Assembly: GCA_020746875.1 (NCBI GenBank)
Contig: JAGTJL010000001.1
Span: 3,224,001-3,288,000, forward strand
Origin: Rhexocercosporidium sp. MPI-PUGE-AT-0058
Lineage: Eukaryota > Ascomycota > Leotiomycetes > Helotiales
DNA length: 64,000 nt
Reading direction: 5' to 3'
Shown: positions 10,665 to 22,043 of the stretch, piece by piece
How positions within the stretch are numbered: the first letter of the stretch is position 1
Layout: each line of letters starts with the position of its first letter
Notes under the pieces: generated by a model
Seen by the model: the letters and a program-made list of their open reading frames with translations, nothing else
What the model was told of the DNA's origin: nothing
The model's database searches: none
Made by a program: the position numbers and the translations under genes

Positions 10665-11295
10665 TGATATACAGTAGCCGCTACATCATATGTTAGAGTC
10701 GCAGGCTCGTGCCTAGGGGGAATGGAGAGCGTACCGTCGTCGAGGCCAGCGCTTGTGAGAGCACGCAGCCTTGTCCCACTGCTTACGTATAAAACGGGGC
10801 TAACGAGCCAGCAACATGCCATCAATGGCTGCATGGCATTGCACATGAATATAATGTGCTGGAGGAGTACGAGACATCGGTTGCAATTCTCGAGAAAGAG
10901 GTTCTCTTGGAGAGCATGAGGATTGAAGTGAGGCTGAAGGCCCGCTTTTTCAGTGGTTCGCCATGTCCTTAGTCAGCAGAACGACAATCTCAGCTTCACT
11001 CCCATCTTTACACCTGGAACATGCTCAAAAGCCTCGAGACCTCGACATCCTCAGCATGAACCGTGCCCCAGACGAACTAGCCCTTGAGGAGGTGCCACAC
11101 ACGTTACTCACAGACGCTCTCTGCTAGCTTTCTACGAAAGTCTTGCCACTGCCTTCTCTAGCCTGGGAGACCCTCGACAAATGTCTACGTCGATCTGAAA
11201 GCCATGTCTACTCAACGCCTTAGTGGAAGAAAGCACGCGCTCTACTAATCTGCCCCCAGTCTTTGAAACCCCCCCCCCCCCCCCCACCTGATAGG
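10665..11295. other. spacer between divergent genes, with a C17 run
   Basis: This lies between the minus-strand DUF7580-like gene and the plus-strand chimera. A plus-strand stretch near 10860-10930 reads VLEEYETSVAILEKEVLLES, coiled-coil-like and reminiscent of fungal regulator N-termini, but it is soon closed by stops and may be debris. A run of 17 C residues (11269-11285) lies just upstream of the ATG at 11296. Confidence 0.45.
11269..11285. repeat. C17 homopolymer next to a start codon
   Basis: Seventeen consecutive C, ending 10 bp before the ATG of the downstream gene. Such runs slip readily, so length variation between strains is expected and could alter the leader of that gene. Confidence 0.95.
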
Positions 11296-14200
11296 ATGAT
11301 GGACCACGACGTGGACGTCGCTCTTTGGCGGCGAGGAATCTTGCTTGAAGAAGGACACCAGGAGGCTGGACCTGCCTGCTACCTCTTTGAAGCTTCCATC
11401 TTAACTTTCTCCGCACTTTTGCAAGTTCTTGCTGCTGATTCAGTTCATTATGATTCAGAATCATACGGACGGCTCAGAGAGGAGTTCCGGAAGTTCTACA
11501 TGTGGAACGAAGGCTTTTCGACGCGCACAGGTGACCTAGATCACGTTTTAGCCTGCTCTAAAAATCTTAAGGGAACAGTATTAGGCCTGATGGTTCAATG
11601 GGTTAGAACTGTCTCCCAAGGTATGTCAATATTTCGTTGATGGCTAAGTCATCAACGGACACAGGTCTCGGTGATGTAGGGTTATGACTGACCTCTATGC
11701 CTTGCCTTAGTACCGGAAATCATGTCCGAATTTGACTGGTCTTCTGTCTTCACCAAATTTACCGAGCTCCAAATGATCACCAGCAAGGTAGAGCAGGTCG
11801 CGAAAGCTTCGATCTCAGATATGAAATCACAATATTCTGTTTTTGATAACCTCAACCTTGAAGACGGCTCGGAATCGGAATCGGATTCAGACCTTGAATC
11901 ATCTATGAGCGAATACGTCTTTGAAGACATCATTGAGGATTTGAGTACGTATATGGAAAGTCTAGCCGATCTATCGCCTTCTCTCGATCACCCCGCCACA
12001 GACCATGCATTCATCGAGGACGTTAACACATCACTCATCGATGAATTCTCAACTGTCTCCGAACCCGCTAAGCCTTTTGTCTTGATAATTAGGGATCGCT
12101 TCCCATCTTTGGACGTTGGTATCGTCAAAAGACTAGGAGAAGCTAATTGGCAACGACGGGAGCGACTGCGGATGAAGCTTGCCTCTGCTCCCGAAATGGG
12201 AGAGTCCTACGCGGAGGACGATGATAATTCAAGCACTGGAGACACGATCGTCGATCCACGCCGGCAAGTGGTCGAGGATCAGCAAACGAGAGTGGGCACT
12301 GCCCGTTCGAGTATCAGCGTTACAAGGACCTTTCAGTCGACTACGATAGAATCTCGATTCTCAGATCCGTCTATATTTGACAATGCGTCAATTCCTGTCC
12401 CTACTCCTGGCCGAGTTCGCCGTGCTGAATCAGTAACATCATTTGCTACTTCAGTAGCCGGGGGGGTGGACTATGGGCAACGAAGAATTCCCAATTTGCC
12501 AATAGACTATGTTTATGGATCGACGTTTCAATGCAAGATATGTGGTGATACTTTGACAACGATCCGGCACCGCGCAGATTGGAAGTATGTATGATATCTC
12601 TTACAAGTTGTAGTAGCTAACCATCTTGAAGGAAACATGTTTTCAACGACCTGGAGCCCTACATCTGCCTTTTCAGTAACTGCGATCTCGGGCTGCGCAC
12701 TTTTCAATCACGACGAGAATGGAGTGACCATGAGTTCCAGGCCCACCGTATAAATACAGAATGGCACTGCAATCTTTGCAAAGACATATTTGAAACACAG
12801 GAGCTCTTTCGGCGACACATCAATAAGTCACACGGTAATGACATTGCCATGTCTCAGGTGGAAGAGTTCATGTCTGTTTCAAAGCGCCTACTTCCCTGCA
12901 AGATCGAAGATGAAATTTGTCCATTCTGCCTGACAAAACCTTCTCAATCCCAAGGAGGGTTTGCTAGTCATGTGGGGAAGCATCAACAAGAGATATCTCT
13001 GGCAGTACTACCAAGGCTGGAAGATTTTTCAGATGATGAAAGTATCAACGATGGCAAAACCTCCGATGATGACGATGACGACAGTGATGATAACGACAAC
13101 AGCGGAGAAGATTTCAGGAAGAAAAAGGGCACGGACGATGCCCAAACAGAAAAAGGAGAAAACTCTGCTCCTGGTAACACGAATCTCACTGGTAGCTCTA
13201 ATCCAAAATCGATGACTTCTCAGACTGCTGCACTTGGGCCTGCTGTACAAGCCCCTATTTATTTGCCTTTCAAAGTCAAGGCCGTTTGCAAATATATATC
13301 TCCTTTCAAGGACACCCTCCAGTTTCCCAGCGAGCAGATAATCACAGTCACCCAGGAGGACGAAGGTGATTGGTATATGGGGGAATACGTGGATGCTTCA
13401 GGTGTGAAGCAGAAAGGCTTCTTTCCTAAGAAGTTTGTGGAGAAATACGAATCTGCCGATGCCTTACTATCGATGAACAGCGGTTTAGTCGTATCCTCGC
13501 AAGCCGAAACGATAAGATCGGGCATTATCCCCTCCCCAACAGGAGACGATCCGAACAAAATGAACGAAAAGGGACAACCAGATGCGAAAATCACTACCAA
13601 CGAGGGACGAGAAATTGACCCGTATCATTTCATTGCTGAATCGATCGATGCCCCGTCCTTGCCCTTCTCGGAGAAAAAGAAACTCAAGTACCCTTTGCAA
13701 CCTTCAGAGCCTGAAAATCGCCTCGATATCCCCTTTGAATCACAGGCTGTCCCTCAACATTCACACAGTCTATCGCAAGGTAGCCAGCAGCCCATCAATA
13801 CCACAAAGGGCCCTCAGAGTCGCCTCATGTTTTCGATTCAAAACTTTGAAAAGGCCTTGGAGAATTGCGAGGAACTTTGGCAGTATCTTCCGTCTGACTC
13901 CAGCGAAAGACTCACTGTCTTGGCATCCCTTGAAGGCCAATTGCTTTTCCTGCGAAAACCTAGTGGGTACATCGCTTCTCGCTCTTCCAACCTGAGTTCC
14001 TCAGGTATTGAAACATCAATCGAGAATCTGGCTATTTGTCGGACGCAACTGTTACGCCTGCAGAAGGTTCTCGAGTCTGTAGATAGACGTGCGGATGAAG
14101 CAGAGAACCCTCCAAGATTTACCCGCCGATGGACGTTATCGAAGTCTGAACTAAGCGAAGCCCAGGATATACTCACTGAACTTCGAGTACGGACGGAAAT

Positions 14201-15137
14201 GCTGGAAAGGATCTATACGCCACGTTCTCTCCGGAGAACCAAAGTGCGTCTCGAGGAAGCTGGACCTAGCTTCAAAGATGACTACGAGAAATACCAGCCA
14301 CTTTTGAGAGAGCAAATAGGATCGACATCGCCGGCGACCTCGGCCGTGGGGAGCCCAACCCTTAATGCTCATCCCATAGACGATTCCAGTGACGACCGTG
14401 CCTCTGAAACCGCGGTATTTCCGGCGAAACTTCCATTCGATAACAATATTGAAGAGCAGGATGATGATGTAGCATATCCATGCAAAGGTTGTGGCGAAAT
14501 TGTGAGTCAACTTGACGTATTTTATTTTCCATACTGTTCGCTTATCTAACATTTTCTAGTTGGAGGAAGGAAAAGCGTTTGAACTTGGTAAGTCTAGCCA
14601 CATCTCACTGTTTTGAGTGTTTATTTACCGATTATAGCTGGGAATCGATGGCATATCGACTGCTTCCGGTGCAATACCTGTGGGACTTTGCTTGATTCGG
14701 ACGCAAACCTTCTTCTCCTCGGCGACGGATCGCTCATATGCAACAACTGCACATACTCATGCAGCGCATGTGGCAATAAGATCGAAGACCTAGCTATCCT
14801 TACCGGAGACCAGGCATTTTGCGGAGCCTGTTTTCGTTGCAGGAATTGCAAGCGTAAGATAGAGAATCTCCGATATGCTCGGACCTCACAAGGCATATTT
14901 TGCATGAGTTGTCACGAATTGTTAATGGCAAGAAAGAGGAAGAAATCTAGAGCTGCGGCGAAGTTGAAAGAGGGTCAAAGCCCTTTCCTTGTCATCGACA
15001 AGTCCCTTCCACGGCTACCACCAAACCCAATTCTGCAAAGCGCTTTTTCGACTTCCCCAGATCTAGAAACGCCTGGCTTAGACTCCAATTTATTAGAAGC
15101 TGATGCTCCAACTGAGGTTTCCCCTAGGCCTAGGTAA
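11296..15137 (+). CDS. chimeric C2H2 - SH3 - LIM protein (five exons, about 1198 aa)
   Basis: Exons 11296-11620, 11711-12584, 12632-14501, 14560-14587 and 14638-15137 join in frame (donors GTATGT, GTATGT, GTGAGT, GTAAGT) to about 1198 codons. Residues 1-250 resemble the N-terminus of fungal C2H2 regulators (RLREEFRKFYMWNEGF; FPSLDVGIVKRLGEANWQRR). C2H2-type fingers lie near residues 382-510: FQCKICGD, YICLFSNC, WHCNLCKD...HINKSH and CPFCL...HVGKH. After an Asp-rich stretch, residues about 608-675 form an SH3 domain (DEGDWYMGEY, GFFPKKFVEKY). A helical region follows (about 800-945). Residues about 1015-1128 carry two LIM domains (CKGCGEILEEGKAFEL, HIDCFRCNTCG, CSACGNKI, FRCRNCKRKI). The LIM block matches my recollection of the N-terminus of fungal LIM-type RhoGAPs, but the protein stops at SPRPR with no RhoGAP domain. 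Likely a nuclear or cortical scaffold; the true 5' end could lie further upstream. Confidence 0.75.
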
Positions 15138-15473
15138 GGCGACACATAGAATCATTCATCGTCACGAAGCATCTGATAAACGCTGCGTGCAGCTGCTATC
15201 TAAAGCTCGATGGAGGGGTTATCTAGAGTAGGATAAATTAATGAACAGCTTTATGAACATCATTAGCCCATGATTGAGTTCAGCCACTTGGTGGTAACAG
15301 CGCGAGGTTGGCGTTTATGATGCTTGCTGGGCATGGATGCTGCTAAGGAGTATCAGGTGCCCAAGCGTTGTTTGCTATAACATTTATTCGGTTTTAAGTT
15401 ACCTGTCTTTTCTTTACAGGGTCAAAGAAGGATAGGTCAATGCAGGCTTCTTACTCCTGTCATTCGAGCCCTA
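15138..15473. other. spacer downstream of the chimera
   Basis: No coding signal. It would hold the terminator of the gene ending at 15137, and ends at the TA target of the first MITE-like element. Confidence 0.4.
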
Positions 15474-15758
15474 CTATCCCCCCCCCTAAATAAAGGTAAA
15501 TTCCCTGTAAACACAAGGGGGTAGTGGGTAGCTGTCTAGGGTGTCTATCCAACGAAACCAGCTGTTCTCAAGCTTTGACAGGTCTCTGGAACCTTCTACA
15601 GCCACCCTGGCCTTTACAACAGACCAAAGTTTGGCCTGTGCTCTGAAGCTCACAAGGGCCACTTCGCCACCTAACAAGGAATTTCTACACTCAAAGCAAG
15701 CTGTGCTTTACTCCGACCCACAGACAGGGAATTTACCTTTATTTAGGGGGCGGGATAG
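15474..15758. mobile_element. MITE-like element 1 (285 bp, TA target duplication)
   Basis: About 36-bp inverted ends: left CTATCCC, a C run, then TAAATAAAGGTAAATTCCCT; the right end is the complement with one mismatch in the C/G run. TA flanks both sides (15472-15473 and 15759-15760). The interior has no coding capacity and is not RIPped. Size, TIRs and TA duplication fit a Tc1/mariner-type non-autonomous element. Confidence 0.8.
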
Positions 15759-15804
15759 TATTTACCCCACATTACATCGCACCCACGCTAAAAGTCACGA
15801 TTTA

Positions 15805-16056
15805 TCCGTTACGCTGCGGCCAGAGTTGCGTTCTACCAAATAAGCGAGAACACCGAAAGTCGCAACCTTTCTCATTCTATTCCTACACTAACACCTTATG
15901 AAAATTGATGAATTTTGGATCCATGTGTTTTCCAATAGCCTATTCGTGAATACCAAAGAGGATTTTCTTTTCATAAAATTATATCACATTTGCTATGTGA
16001 TCAAAAATAAGGGACAACGCCAAGACAAAACGCAACTCTGGCCGTAGCGCAACGGA
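15805..16056. mobile_element. MITE-like element 2 (252 bp, TA target duplication)
   Basis: The ends are inverted repeats of about 30 bp: TCCGTTACGCTGCGGCCAGA continuing with GTTGCGTT on the left, and its complement with two to three mismatches on the right. TA flanks both sides (15803-15804, 16057-16058). The interior carries a smaller palindrome around ATATCACATTTGCTATGTGAT. No coding capacity. The TIR differs from element 1, so it is a separate family. Confidence 0.7.
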
Positions 16057-16189
16057 TAGGGTCCCATTCGCTGAACTGTAGCGGATATCCCCAAACCAAA
16101 TTTGGTAATGCTAAGCGACGATCGGACGATATTCGTTGCCAATGCAGATGGGGTACTGGGCTTTTGCACAGACGAGAGCGCTATTCGCG

Positions 16190-17312
16190 GCGTCGCGCTT
16201 AAGAGCTTTAAAATAAGCGAGTAAACCTTCAAAGACTAGTAAAACCTCCTATAACGCGCTATAGAATAGCTTGCCTGCTCTCTTATTTAGCTTTATATTA
16301 CCTTCCAGCGCTTTAGTAATGCGAAACAGAAGCTTTAATTCCTTAAAGATTAGCTTTAGAGTCGTTTATTTGTCATTTAATAAGTAGTCTTAATTATAAA
16401 CCTTTAGATCTTTAGTATCTTTCGAGACTCGCAGTTTGTAGGCATATCGATCGAGAGATTCGCGGAGGAGGAGTGCTCGAGTTATTATAGCGTATAACGT
16501 GTTCCAGCGAATACCTCTGTTTAAAACAAGCTTTAAGCTTCGATTAACAGTTTTACTTTTATTTTATTCTTTTTGCAACTTAATAAAAAACTTAAATCTC
16601 TTTTTAAAAGCTATAACGTATGCGACTAAGTTATATAGTTTTCCAAGCTCTTCGCGTTGCCTCTACAGCTATCGACGCGCCGGCGCACTTACGGCCTTAT
16701 AATCTCTTTTAAAGTTAATTAAATCTTATTTAAATAAGTATTCCTCTGCGATGAGATTGAGAATATGGCCGACGTAGCGTAACCTTTTCTGCTTTAAATC
16801 GAATTTATATGTTTTTGAAAGCTCGACGAGTATTATATTATTATTTATTACGTTGTTAAAGATAAACCAGTCGATATTCTGCGCGGTAATGCCGAATCGA
16901 CGAAGAAGAGAAAGAATTACAAAATATTACTTTATTAAAAGTCAATATAAATACACGGGATTTAAATAATATATACTAATGCCTGTTTTGCTATGTCCTA
17001 ATAGCTTTAAGAGTCCTGCAAGACGCGTAATAAGATTTCCTTTGCCGTTAATAAAGTAAAGAATTATAATTATAACACTAAGCTTTTCCCTTTTTAATCC
17101 TTATCTATTAAAAGTAATTAATATTCTTAATTATACGCTTAAAACCTTTATAATTAGCTCTAGTTTAAAGTACTTAAACATTTAATTAATTTAAGTAGCG
17201 ATAGTTACGTATAACGTAAGTAATGCGTTTACTACGTTTTAGTTAGTAATCCGGAATATTCTTTTAAAGTGTTTTAACGCGGCTTTTTATATTTTAATAT
17301 TATTTAAGATAA
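16190..17312 (-). mobile_element. hAT relic, truncated by gypsy A
   Basis: Collinear with 6430-7570 of the hAT element at 5600-8595. For example AAACTAGTAAAA-type segments, the GCTTTATATT block and the TATAACGTGTTCCAGCGAAT block recur in the same order and strand. It is more AT-rich than the first copy, so more heavily RIPped. The right side ends at the LTR of gypsy A (17313) and does not resume beyond 51636. The left end lacks the expected dimerisation block, so both ends are missing. Confidence 0.7.
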
Positions 17313-17576
17313 TATGGTGGGGTTGACTTCAGAGGTCCATTTGTCACGTGATTGAGCTGCCTCTTGCTGTATTTAAGATAGCTTTTAAGGCAATATCCTT
17401 TAAGGATAATAACGATTTTTACTACTATAACTTTTCCTTTTTATTTAAATTATACTTTTTCCTTCTTTTAATAAATTATATTCTTTAAATATATAATATC
17501 TTTAATATTTATTAAATAAGTATTTCCTACGTTTATCTTTTAGCATTTACTTTATTATTTTCTTATTATATTATAA
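17313..17576 (+). repeat. 5' LTR of gypsy A
   Basis: Matches 51375-51636 base for base apart from RIP-type C/T and G/A differences. The first 90 bp (TGGGGTTGACTTCAGAGGTC...) keep CpA/TpG and are little mutated; the inner end is heavily mutated. The exact 3' border is uncertain by a few bases. Confidence 0.8.
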
Positions 17577-19002
17577 GGTTTAAATAATAGAGAATTACTA
17601 TTCGAAACGTTTAAAGTATATTAATTATAATTCAGACTGATCTTTAGCCTTTTAAATCCTTTTTACTCCCTTTTAAAGTAAATAAATAAAGATATTAACA
17701 CGTGATTTATACTAAGCCTATAAACCTTTCGTAAAACCCCCGACCTTCTTTATATTAAATTCCACTTTTAATATTACCCCTTCTTTTAAAATCTTATTTA
17801 TAAGATACGAAGTAATATAATAATAATATAATATAATAAACGTAAATCGAAATATATACGGACTTAAATCGGACTCGACTCCTTAAAATAAAAGTAATTT
17901 ATTAATAAAATAAATAATAATATTATAAACTTAAATCGAAATGTAGACGGGTTTAAATTAATAATAGTTCGCGTAATTAGGCGGTATAACGAATTCTGCC
18001 GTAAATTATTTATATTTTAGCCTTTAAATAAATCTAACCTTTAATTAATATTATTATCCTCTCCTCCAATTTAGCTTCGCTGTCCCTCCGTCTCTCCCCC
18101 GTTATATTATATTATATTATATTATATTAAACCATATATCCGACTTGCCTTCGATATAGCTTCGATTTACTACCGCTGCGCCCGCCACTTTGCTAATAGC
18201 GTAATAAACTACGTTTATACCTTTTCGAAGGCTAATAACACTAAGTATAATTGCTGCCGCGATTAAAAGTCCCGGTATATTGCTATAAATACTTTAATAT
18301 CCCTTTATTATTAATAAATATTAAAGCATTCGTATTAACTTTAATAGCTCTTCGAGGAGGCATACGACCTTATCTTAAAGTTACTTATAACTTAAAATGA
18401 CTTCGCCGCCGGTATTGCCTCGGCCGACAAAGTTCGGGACTTAGCTATTGCCGTAATAGCCGCGGTAGACCGATTTGCTCGGCCGCCCGGTCTACCGACG
18501 GTAACGCCTCGTTTTTCCTTTGTCCCGCCCCCGCTACCCCCCGTCTTACCGCCGCTATTACTGCTACTCCTGCCGCTATTATTATTATTAATACTCCTTT
18601 TCGCTAACTTCTTGCTACGTAAAACAAGACTAACGCTTTCTTTTAAGAGTTATTACGTCGTATCTTTATAAGTATTAATATACTTTTGTATTTCTTTTGT
18701 ATTTTATATTAACTTCGATAAGCCCCTAAGGATAAAGTTAAAAAAAAAAAAATAAAAAAAAAAAAAAACTTTTACTTTTAATTTTTTTATTTTTATAACT
18801 TTTATTATAATTTCGATTTCTTTTTTTTTTAATATATTTCTTAAGTATTCTTATAATATATTTTTAACGTATATAATATAATTTATAAGCTCTTAAGTAT
18901 TATTTATAATAAAGTAATTCTTTAAACGGATTAAATATAAGCGGCCTTGTTTTATATTTTTATAAGCTTAAATAGACTTAACTTCGAATTTTTTATATTT
19001 TT
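17577..19002 (+). pseudogene. 5' internal region of gypsy A with a Cys-rich (CxxC-type) relic
   Basis: Around 18150-18560 one plus-strand frame reads YYRCARHFANSVINYVY, then KANNTKYNCCRDQKSRY, then a helical stretch ending DKVRDLAIAVIAAVDRFARP, broken only by TAA/TAG (former CAA/CAG). Tyr at several positions is what RIP makes of Cys (TGC to TAC), so the block looks like C-x2-C / C / C-x2-C. A Pro-rich tail follows. It lies where gag should be. An (ATTAT)n run sits at about 18103-18129. The frame is interrupted by gypsy C at 19003-19007. Confidence 0.55.
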
Positions 19003-19007
19003 ATATT

Positions 19008-19265
19008 TGTAACGACACTAGCCAAGAGAGCGGTGTAAGAGGTATATAATAGTACTTTAGCTAAGGCTATCGAGAGCTAATAAGTCTAATATAAAAGAAA
19101 TAAAAAGATAAAGAAGGAAAGAAAAAGTAAAAGAAATATAAGTTCATATATATAAGCTCCTCCGAAACTCCTTCGGTATTAATCCGACTCGGCATGACTT
19201 AATTACTTTTAAACCCTTAAATTCCTTAACTCGCTGAGAAGCTCTTAAGTGTACTTATTATTATA
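19008..19265 (-). repeat. 3' LTR of gypsy C
   Basis: 258 bp, the same length as its partner at 43633-43890. Differences are RIP-type transitions. The outer (left) edge is lightly mutated and the inner edge heavily. Confidence 0.92.
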
Positions 19266-21616
19266 TTACCCCCTTTTTTAAAAAGAGATTATTTTTAATC
19301 TTTAATTAGTCGTAATTTAATATTATTACGGTATTAAGGGCTTTTATCTAAGGTTAAGCGAGGTTACGCGAGCGTAAGCGAGGTCTTATATAATACTAAA
19401 TAATATATTATAAGAAGGCGAGCTTTTATTTATTTAATTAGTAAAATAAGCGTCTAAATCTGGTCCGTTATTTATTATATTATATTGCCTTAGCGCTATT
19501 GATTTATTTGCTTATATTAGCGTATATATACGTCAAACTTTTTAAGAAATTAATTTTTCTTTTTTTAATAATATATACTTTTCCGTAAGTTACTTTAAAT
19601 TATTAATTTACGTTATATAATTATTAATACGTATAATTAATTAATTAAAATAAATAAATAATAATAAGTAAGTAAAATCCCGTGACTTTTATAATAAAGT
19701 CCGAATTCTAATTATAATAATGCCCTTTTTAACCCTATTAAAAGCCTTAGCGGCGGCCTATCGCAATTATTATATGCGCTACGTGCGCCGGATGGCGAAG
19801 GAGCCGGGCTACTCTTATTACTTCGACAAGAGTAGCTTAAAGAAATATATTTATTATATAACTTAAAAGAGATTTTGCCGCTTTATAAATTAAAGTCCGG
19901 AAAACTTCCGAAACGAGTCTAATACTAATACCTTTAACTTTTTAGCTTCCGTGGTTTATAAGCCCGGAGTACGACGCGTTATTAATAGTTGCCGATAATA
20001 TAAAAGTTTAAGTTGCCGCTTCGTCGATCGACGAAGTATTACTTATAACGACCGCGGAAGCGCTTAAAACTATAAAAGAGCTAAGGTTTACGGTATTAAA
20101 AGAGACTTAAGCTCTTCGTTATATTATATTTAAGTAATTAAATAACGTTATTATAAGTCGTTAAGTTTATTATAAGTAATATTAATATTTAATACTTAAA
20201 AGCTTTATTAAAATTCTCGCGGGTCCTTATTATTTCGGTAATTAAAATAGCTCGCCGTAATAATAATATTAATAATAAAAAAGGAGAAGAGAATAAGAAT
20301 AAAAATATAAGTATAGCTCGTCGCCGTATACGTTGTAATAATATTAAGCGTAAGACGGCTGCTATTATTATTAAGAAAAAGAAAAAGAAAAAAAAGTTTG
20401 GCCTTTTTTATAAAAGGTTAAACAGCGAGCTAACCGAGCCTCTATTAAAAGAGGAGGAGGACCCTTTTAATAAAGATTAAAAAGTCTTATTTTAAATTAG
20501 TTTCGGTAATCTTTTATAGCCGTTATTTTCTTTAAATTTTTATATAAAAGTAGCCGTTTATAATAAAATTAATAACTAAGTCTTTATTAAAGTGCGGTTA
20601 TAAGGCCTCGTTAATACTTTAAATTAAGAGTAAATAGCTATTAATTAACGTCGTCGTTTTACTGTCTCGGAAGGAAGTTATAATTTATTATTTTTTAAGT
20701 AATTATAATTGTCTTCCTTTAATTCCTAAGCCTTAAGCTATTCGAACAAGTTTTAGGGTAGTCCCGGTTTATTAAAATACGCCGTATAAAAATCTCTTAA
20801 TTTATAAGGCGACCTTATTAAATCGGAGGCATTATACTATTATAAATCGGGGTTATAACTTAATTATTTCACTTAATATTTAAATACGTTATAATATAAT
20901 TTAATATTAAGGATTTCTTCGATTTCCTATTCTTCCTGACCTTCGATAACCTTTAGAAGAGGTTTTAGCGTTTCTTGACTTAGTAAAAGGTCTTTCGAGT
21001 CTTTAAAAAGGAGTTTTAATATAAATACGTTATATATTTAAAAGTTTATAAATAATTCTAGCTTATAAGAGTAGCTTACTTTTTCTAAAATCTTAAAAAG
21101 GCTTTTTTATTAATTTATAAGCTTATAATTAAGATAGTAGCTCTTAAGGTTCTTAATTAATAAAAAGACCTTTTCTCTGACTTCTTAGTTAATAAGCCTC
21201 CGTTTTTAGTTTATTACGCGGGCTATATAATCTTAAGCGGCTTATATTTTTTCTTTAGTAATTTTCCACGCTTATTTTATGCGTTAAGTTAGCTTTTTTA
21301 TATTAGCGTAATTAAGCTTTTCTAAAAAAAATAGCCTTAAGCGTCTTCTAGTCCCAGCTATTACGTAGTTTTATGCCGAATTTAAGTTAATATAAAATTA
21401 TATTAATAGATTCGTAAGACAGGGATATTTGAGCTTTATTAATTAAAAGTATTAATTTACTTTAATTATCTTAATAATAAGTAACGAATAATTTAAGCCT
21501 TTAATTGATATAGCGATTTATAATTTCTATTTATTCGTCCGTCTCCTTATAATAAGCTATAAAAAGCTTAATTTTAACGCCAATAATATAATAAAATTCT
21601 TTTTAAAAAGAAGAGA
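19266..21616 (-). pseudogene. 3' part of gypsy C (after the copia B1 insertion)
   Basis: AT-rich, with no open frame longer than about 60 codons on either strand. By position, between the B1 insertion and the 3' LTR, it should hold the C-terminal end of the gypsy C pol product and its 3' untranslated part. I could not recognise individual motifs here. Confidence 0.55.
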
Positions 21617-21621
21617 TAAAC

Positions 21622-21805
21622 TGTGGTATAGAAGTGGATTAAAGCACTGTAAGCAGTTATAATTGAATTAAAGTAATTAATTATTATTCTAAAAGCTTTA
21701 AGTATTAGAAGAAAACAGTTGTTTTCTTAAAGGCGGTCTATAGTAGTAAAACTTAATTAAGTCACGTGTAATGCCAAGAAAGCAGCTGCCCGTGCTTATA
21801 CGACA
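21622..21805 (-). repeat. 3' LTR of copia B1
   Basis: 184 bp, paired with 38675-38858. Shares TTAAAGCACTGTAAGCAGTT-type and AAAGCAGCTGCCCGTGC-type blocks with it. Adjacent on the inner side is a short purine-rich stretch on the minus strand (AAAAGGTGTG), suitable as a polypurine tract. Confidence 0.92.
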
Positions 21806-22043
21806 CACCTTTTAAGTAATTAACAATAGTAAGCCACTACTATTGTAATTAATTATATTAAGCGAGAGCAAATAATAAAAAAGAATTAAATAAATAAGTT
21901 CACTTATATATAATAATTAAGTAAATAACCTAATTATATAAACTAATGATTTTCTTATTAAACCTAAACTTATAAATACTCGACAACTCACAGATCGACT
22001 GCTCTCGATCTACTACTTAATTAATTTATTAATTAATTAACTA

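Noticed and set aside
15900..16010. Small palindrome ATCACATTTGCTATGTGAT as an operator or tRNA-derived SINE
   Set aside because: It lies inside MITE-like element 2 and no tRNA A/B boxes are visible.
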